From Methanobacteriota archaeon (lineage in GTDB: Archaea; Altiarchaeota; Altiarchaeia; IMC4; QMZM01), in assembly GCA_021731385.1 (NCBI GenBank), contig JAKFXM010000027.1, positions 1 through 9,661 on the forward strand: a DNA stretch of 9,661 nucleotides, in the 5' to 3' direction. Shown here one piece after another: positions 6,156 to 9,661 of the stretch (within the stretch, counting starts at the first letter, position 1; the number at the start of each line of letters is the position of its first letter). A program made the translations under genes and the position numbers. Below the pieces are notes generated by a model that was not told where the DNA came from, did not search any database, and worked only from the letters and a program-made list of their open reading frames with translations.

Positions 6156-7274
6156 ATGCCAAAGGCATGCGTTCTCCGTATTGAAGGAACAAACTGCGAG
6201 GAAGAGATGAAGAGGGCATTAGAAATTTCAGGGATAGATGCAGAGTTAGTGCACCTGAAGCAATTAACAGGAGATGCACCCCCCGAGAGAAAAAGAAATC
6301 TCTTTGATTACCAGATTCTGATGCTTCCCGGAGGATGGTCTGCCGGTGACTACATCAGGGCCGGGGCAATATTTGCTGCAAGGATAAAGAGCAAACTTAG
6401 GAGTGAGATTAAAGAATTTGTGGATAATGGTTATCTTGTTGGCGGAATCTGCAACGGATTCCAAATTTTAATTGAATTGGGACTTCTCCCAGGATTCAGG
6501 GGAATTTCTGAATATCCTGAGGCTGTTCTTACAAACAATATTAATTCAAAATTCCAATGTAGACCGGCATATATTAAGCATACAAACAGGTGCGCATTTA
6601 CAGAATTACTTGAAAAGGACAAAATTCTTCAGATTCCTATTGCACATGCAGAGGGCAGGTTTACATTTGGAAAAAATGACAAGAAATTCCTAAATGAATT
6701 AATTGAAAACAATCAGATAATTTTCAGATACTGTAGGGAAAATGGCGGGTATGCAAATGGAGAATTCCCTTTTAACCCCAATGGCAGTTTATTCGACATT
6801 GCAGGAATCTGCAATCCCGAGGGAAATGTCCTTGGAATGATGCCACACCCCGAGAGAGCAGTTTACAGGATTCAGATGGATGGCTGGACCAGAAAGCAAA
6901 CCCTTTTCTTTAGAAAAGAAAAGGTCTTGCATCCTAAAAATTCCTTTGGAATTTTTGGACCCGAAAAAACTGCTATGCAGTTTTTGGGCAAGAAAAATTC
7001 GCATAGCGAATTTTTGTGCCCAATTTCTGCCAACCCGCAAAATTTCCAATGGAAATTTTGGGGCCCAATCAGAGCCGTTGGCTCTGATTCGGGAGGCAGA
7101 AATTCGGGCCCAATGAGAATGGAATTCTCATTCGGGCACAAAAATTTTGCTTTGCAAAATTTTTCTTGTCCCCAAAAGAAACTACTATACAAAAGAAACA
7201 ATATTGAAGAATTCGGTGATGGAAAAATAATCTTTGACAGCATTGCTGATTATGTGAATAGGGTGGGGATTTAG
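6156..7274 (+). CDS. purQ: phosphoribosylformylglycinamidine synthase, PurQ glutaminase subunit, with large in-frame insertion
   Basis: PurQ is the class I glutamine amidotransferase that releases ammonia from glutamine and passes it to PurL. The ATG at 6156 is preceded by GAGAGGGAG and gives the usual start PKACVLRIEGTNCEEE; the TTG at 6138 lies in the ribosome binding region and is rejected. Motifs: MLPGGWSAGDYIRAG (oxyanion region), GGICNGFQIL with nucleophile C99, IAHAEGRF, and MMPHPERAVYR with H231 and E233 completing the triad. Normal PurQ is about 220-280 aa, while this one is 372. The excess, residues about 247-340, comes from an array of perfect hairpins at 6902-7173, between QMDGWTR and the C-terminal NNIEEFGDGKIIFDSIADYVNR. 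The insert has no stop and encodes a low-complexity segment with repeated G-P or C-P at the linkers (FGPE, LCPI, WGPI, SGPM, SCPQ). The triad is upstream, so activity may survive if the insert is a surface loop; whether the protein is functional is not known. Confidence 0.93.
   Translation: MPKACVLRIEGTNCEEEMKRALEISGIDAELVHLKQLTGDAPPERKRNLFDYQILMLPGGWSAGDYIRAGAIFAARIKSKLRSEIKEFVDNGYLVGGICNGFQILIELGLLPGFRGISEYPEAVLTNNINSKFQCRPAYIKHTNRCAFTELLEKDKILQIPIAHAEGRFTFGKNDKKFLNELIENNQIIFRYCRENGGYANGEFPFNPNGSLFDIAGICNPEGNVLGMMPHPERAVYRIQMDGWTRKQTLFFRKEKVLHPKNSFGIFGPEKTAMQFLGKKNSHSEFLCPISANPQNFQWKFWGPIRAVGSDSGGRNSGPMRMEFSFGHKNFALQNFSCPQKKLLYKRNNIEEFGDGKIIFDSIADYVNRVGI
6902..7173 (+). repeat. array of eight perfect short hairpins within purQ
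   Basis: Stems, with loops in brackets: 6902-6908/6918-6924 (7 bp, alternative pairing 6903-6909/6912-6918); 6936-6944/6948-6956 (TTT); 6965-6973/6977-6985 (TAT); 6993-7002/7006-7015 (ATA); 7038-7047/7051-7060 (AAT); 7067-7076/7080-7089 (GTT); 7112-7120/7124-7132 (GGA); 7140-7150/7154-7164 (TTT). The last seven have 9-11 perfect pairs and exactly three loop bases. GC-rich linkers such as GGACCCG, GGGCAAG, GTGCCC, GGGCCC and CGGGCAC lie between them. Stem sequences differ from one hairpin to the next; most begin with an A-run. Confidence 0.9.
6986..7173 (+). repeat. nested long inverted repeat carrying hairpins in both arms
   Basis: Linkers of the array pair with each other around the centre GGGCCC (7061-7066). 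CCCG (7034-7037) pairs with CGGG (7090-7093), AATTTCTGCC (7022-7031) with GGCAGAAATT (7095-7104), GTGCCC (7016-7021) with GGGCAC (7134-7139), and GGGCAAG (6986-6992) with CTTGTCCC (7165-7172, one extra base). Hairpins interrupt the two arms at matching points; only the hairpin at 7112-7132 has no partner in the left arm. Confidence 0.8.
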
Positions 7275-7289
7275 GATTCTAAAAAATCG

Positions 7290-7338
7290 TTCATCATAAT
7301 GAAAGATAATATTTAAATATCATTTATCATAATAAATG
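7290..7338 (+). promoter_or_regulatory. promoter of the ATPase gene with paired repeats around the TATA box
   Basis: The palindrome ATATTTAAATAT (7309-7320) contains a good archaeal TATA box, centred about 26 nt before the ATG at 7341, so the transcript is probably leaderless. It is flanked by TTCATCATAATGAA (7290-7303) and TTTATCATAATAAA (7323-7336), which match at 12 of 14 positions and are spaced exactly 33 nt apart, about three helical turns. Each is itself a dyad with a CATA centre. This resembles a repressor operator pair; no regulator is identified. Confidence 0.6.
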
Positions 7339-7340
7339 CT

Positions 7341-8627
7341 ATGGAGAAGGTCAGATTAGCTGTTCAGGAGTGGTATGAAAAGGATATCCCGGAGATGCTC
7401 CCAAGGATGATAGATCCTGGTAGGTTTATGGAGAATGACTTCATAGTGGACATTATTGGATCAAGAAGGTCCGGGAAAACCTATCTAATGTATTATTTCA
7501 TAAAAAATCTGAAAAGAGACAAAAATGTTATCTTTCTGAACTTTGAAAACAGAAAACTCTGGCCAATATCAGGGGATATCCTGGATGACATGTTGAATTT
7601 TATTTATGAAAATAGATTGGTGGAGGAGTATGGCAGGGTATATCTTTTTCTAGATGAAATACAGATTGTTCAGAACTGGGAAAGGTTTGTAAGAAATGTT
7701 TATGATGAATTCAAAGGAAAAATCAAGATATTCGTTTCGGGCTCATCATCAAAAATAATGGGAAAAGAAACAGCATCGCTTCTTACAGGAAGACATCTTT
7801 CAATAAAATTGTTCCCGTTAAATTTCAGAGAGTTCCTGAATTTCAAAAATTTTGGGACTGAAAAAGTCGAATATTCGCAAAGAAGAAAGGCTGTCTTGCT
7901 CAAATTGCTGAGAGAATACCTGGATTTCGGCGGTTTTCCGGAGGTCGTACTCTCAAGTCAAAAGGCAGATATTCTGAACCAGTACTACATAGATATACTC
8001 TCCAGAGATGTTGCGGAAAGATATAATCTGAGAGAGATGAATACTGTAGAAACTCTTGGAAAATATATGATTACAAACATAGGGTCTTTATTTAGTTACT
8101 GGAAGACAGCAAAATTCTTCAGCAACAATCTTAAATTAAGGGTTTCAACTGCAAGTATCCAGTCATATACAAAATGCATGGAAGATGTTTTTCTGGTTTT
8201 CCTTGTCCCCATATTTTCCTATAAAATCAAAGAGCAAATGCAATATCCTAGAAAGGTATATTGTGTAGATACGGGTCTTGTAAATGCGATGTCTTTCAAA
8301 TTCTCAGAGAATTTTGGAAAAACTATGGAAAACGCAGTTTTTCTTGAATTAAAAAGAAGCGAAAATGATGTTTTCTACTGGAAAGGAAAAGGAGAAGTTG
8401 ACTTTGTGATAAAGAAGGGCTTAAAGGTCAGGGAACTTATACAGGTATGCTATGACATTAAAGATGAAAAAATCAGGAAGAGGGAAATTAGTGCATTAAT
8501 AGAAGCCATGAATGAATTCAAACTGGGCGAAGGTATGATAATAACATGGGATTATGAATGGGATGAAAATGTTGATGGGAAGAAAATTATCTACAAGCCA
8601 TTGTGGAAGTGGCTTCTGCGGGTGTAA
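7341..8627 (+). CDS. AAA-type ATPase with DUF4143-like C-terminal domain
   Basis: The 428-aa product has the two-part layout common in archaea and bacteria: an N-terminal P-loop ATPase and a C-terminal DUF4143 domain with a PD-(D/E)XK nuclease-like fold. Walker A is GSRRSGKT (40-47), Walker B is YLFLDEIQ (101-108), a sensor-like strand is FVSGSSS (131-137), and GRH (150-152) followed by FPLNFREFL (158-166) is typical of this family. Further on, GGFPEVVL (197-204) is also characteristic. In the C-terminal part, E330, GEVDFV (351-356) and ELIQV (365-369) line up as a possible nuclease-like acidic core. The biological role of these proteins is not settled. The ATG at 7341 is supported by the TATA box 26 nt upstream. 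The gene has its own promoter and seems unrelated to the pur genes; families like this often spread by lateral transfer. No transmembrane segment is seen. The sequence appears intact. Confidence 0.88.
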   Translation: MEKVRLAVQEWYEKDIPEMLPRMIDPGRFMENDFIVDIIGSRRSGKTYLMYYFIKNLKRDKNVIFLNFENRKLWPISGDILDDMLNFIYENRLVEEYGRVYLFLDEIQIVQNWERFVRNVYDEFKGKIKIFVSGSSSKIMGKETASLLTGRHLSIKLFPLNFREFLNFKNFGTEKVEYSQRRKAVLLKLLREYLDFGGFPEVVLSSQKADILNQYYIDILSRDVAERYNLREMNTVETLGKYMITNIGSLFSYWKTAKFFSNNLKLRVSTASIQSYTKCMEDVFLVFLVPIFSYKIKEQMQYPRKVYCVDTGLVNAMSFKFSENFGKTMENAVFLELKRSENDVFYWKGKGEVDFVIKKGLKVRELIQVCYDIKDEKIRKREISALIEAMNEFKLGEGMIITWDYEWDENVDGKKIIYKPLWKWLLRV

Positions 8628-8675
8628 TTGGAGAACGGCTACAGAGGTATATTTGACAGTATATCCCTGCCCTAT

Positions 8676-9341
8676 TCACATAACCTCCTCCACATAGAAA
8701 TTCCCCTCATGGAGATAACCAAGGAATTTTTGCGGTTTTGCCATTATTGACTTTATGTCGGTATTTACCGCGTTTGATTTTTCTATCCCGGATAAATCCT
8801 CGGCAGTTTCCTCAGATGATGTTGAAAACCAGATTGTTTTTGTGCTGTCAGAGAAAACCCCCGAAATACGGAATATCGGCTCAGGGAAATTTCCGCAATC
8901 GCACATCTCATCTGTAAATTTTTTGCACCTGTTGCAGTAGTATGAGAAAATCCTGTAAACTACCGGGAATCCTGAAATTGCGCAGTATTCATTATCATTT
9001 ACCTCATCAATAAATTTCTTCTTTATGCATTCCTCTGCTGACGGGAAATTTATATCTGCCTTCTCCATTAACGTTCTGCTGTCTAAGGTAATTGTAGGTG
9101 GTTGTTTTGCACTTTTGAAGCCTGAGAAAATTCCATTTGTTATCTTTACCAGATCCCCTCTTTTGAGATTGAGTTTATCCCCTTCTTTGTCAAATGCAAT
9201 TACCTGAATCAAATTTTCAGAGTCTCCAATTACTGCCCTGACAGCATTCCTGCTACTCACAAGCGGCTTTTTTGGATTGCTCAGAATTCTTCCGGTAAAT
9301 GCTATCCTGTCTCCAGATTTAATTTCGCTTAATTTGTTCAT
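8676..9341 (-). CDS. RPA-like single-stranded DNA-binding protein (OB-fold plus zinc finger)
   Basis: The 221-aa product resembles archaeal RPA/COG1599-type OB-fold proteins that coat single-stranded DNA in replication and repair. The N-terminal half (about 5-95) has the OB pattern SGDRIAFTGRIL, AVRAVIGDSENLIQVIAFDKEGDKLNLKRGDLVKITNG. The second half (about 118-217) contains a four-cysteine zinc site, CNRC (136-139) and CDC (147-149), inside what looks like a second OB-fold: YRIFSYYCNRC, then PIFRISGVFSDSTKTIWFST and FLGYLHEGNFYVEEV. That layout is like the C-terminal zinc-containing OB-fold of RPA large subunits. The start is the ATG at 9341, 18 nt after the stop of the upstream tRNA methyltransferase gene, so the two are probably cotranscribed. 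A short AT-rich stretch lies in that gap, but it is too close to the ATG to be a standard TATA box. It could instead be an RPA-associated protein and not the main SSB. Confidence 0.75.
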   Translation of the reverse strand: MNKLSEIKSGDRIAFTGRILSNPKKPLVSSRNAVRAVIGDSENLIQVIAFDKEGDKLNLKRGDLVKITNGIFSGFKSAKQPPTITLDSRTLMEKADINFPSAEECIKKKFIDEVNDNEYCAISGFPVVYRIFSYYCNRCKKFTDEMCDCGNFPEPIFRISGVFSDSTKTIWFSTSSEETAEDLSGIEKSNAVNTDIKSIMAKPQKFLGYLHEGNFYVEEVM

Positions 9342-9359
9342 CAGGATTATATTTAATCT

Positions 9360-9661
9360 CTAATTCTTTAAAACCCTCTTGCCATGTTCCTGGGGTATGA
9401 TAGTGCTTCTACCATGAAATTTTTTCTCCAGTTCATTGCCACCGAAAAGCCTGTCAAGAAAAACTGCAAGGGCTGACACCTCGGAATGCGGCTGATTCCC
9501 GATGGCTATATTGTAGTCTGCAAGATGATACATCCCCGAAGGAACCTTTTTCCCGCCGATAATTATCAATTTATCCTTTCCCGAGGATTTTATCTTTTCT
9601 ATAGTATCGTTGATATTAATCCCATACATTGTAAGGTGAATTTTTTCCCCCGGAAAATTTT
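9360..9661 (-). CDS. trm56: tRNA (cytidine-56-2'-O)-methyltransferase aTrm56, C-terminal part
   Basis: aTrm56 is an archaeal SPOUT-class enzyme that uses S-adenosylmethionine to methylate the 2'-O of C56 in the tRNA T-loop, helping the tRNA elbow fold. Reading from the window edge the frame is open: NFPGEKIHLTMYGININD, then LIIIGGKKVPSGMYHLADYNIAIGNQPHSEVSALAVFLDRLFGG, then IIPQEHGKRVLKN and TAG (9360-9362). The HLTMYG block, the KVP..MY.LADYN..GNQPHSEVAALAVFLDRL core (the knotted SAM-binding and dimer region) and the QEHGKRV tail are diagnostic. The ATG at 9629 is internal, because HLT precedes it in family members; about 80-100 N-terminal residues are outside the window. The downstream OB-fold gene follows after 18 nt. 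Confidence 0.93.
   Translation of the reverse strand, partial: NFPGEKIHLTMYGININDTIEKIKSSGKDKLIIIGGKKVPSGMYHLADYNIAIGNQPHSEVSALAVFLDRLFGGNELEKKFHGRSTIIPQEHGKRVLKN

Noticed and set aside
6902..7173. CRISPR-like array
   Set aside because: There is no constant repeat: stems vary in sequence, linkers are short and partly complementary to each other, and no cas gene is near.
6872..7243. A 123-codon minus-strand reading frame across the purQ hairpin array
   Set aside because: It is the mirror of self-complementary hairpins; the opposite strand carries conserved purQ on both sides, and no recognisable domain or start context was seen.
8628..8675. Possible terminator between the convergent ATPase and OB-fold genes
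   Set aside because: Only a weak imperfect dyad (GGTATAT and ATATCC near 8646-8663) is present, without a T-tract in either direction.

Overview
The window looks like a chromosomal segment of an AT-rich archaeon, probably euryarchaeal or a related lineage. I cannot place it more precisely. The archaeal signs are an aTrm56-type tRNA methyltransferase fragment, a dihydropteroate synthase-related protein of the type found in tetrahydromethanopterin-containing archaea, a purS/purL/purQ set coding for the three-subunit FGAM synthase, TATA-like boxes 25-30 nt before several starts, and few strong ribosome binding sites.

Layout. Positions 1-306 hold the 3' part of a HepT-like HEPN toxin gene. Next is ilvE (329-1243, +), which converges on the pterin-binding, dihydropteroate synthase-related gene (1253-2833, -). 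A 46-bp divergent promoter region separates that gene from purS (2880-3161, +). purL (3226-5550) follows. A small toxin-antitoxin cassette (DUF2281-like antitoxin plus a frameshifted MazF/PemK-like toxin, 5608-6118) sits between purL and purQ (6156-7274) and is bracketed by a 28-nt imperfect direct repeat. A separate transcription unit encodes an AAA-type ATPase with a DUF4143-like C-terminus (7341-8627, +). It converges over a 48-bp gap on an RPA-like OB-fold/zinc-finger protein (8676-9341, -). That gene lies 18 nt downstream of the aTrm56 gene (9360-9661, -), whose 5' end is outside the window.

The genes serve ordinary metabolism: PurS, PurL and PurQ together make FGAM in purine synthesis, and IlvE makes branched-chain amino acids. 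The unusual part is a set of palindromic insertions in these core genes. Two elements of 56 and 58 bp share one framework: an outer ATGTGGC/GCCACAT stem, a hairpin, a GACAnnTGTC linker, and a second hairpin. The hairpin arms differ in sequence but pair perfectly. One element lies in frame inside the dihydropteroate synthase-related gene; the other forms the 3' end and stop codon of purS. A larger array of eight short hairpins, seven of them with exactly 3-nt loops, lies in frame within purQ after its catalytic His and Glu codons. It adds about 90-100 residues. Part of this array is itself a long nested inverted repeat with smaller hairpins at matching positions in each arm. The arrangement resembles, by analogy only, Rickettsia palindromic elements inside genes and the double-hairpin elements of fungal mitochondrial DNA. 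I see no rRNA, tRNA, CRISPR array or complete insertion sequence.
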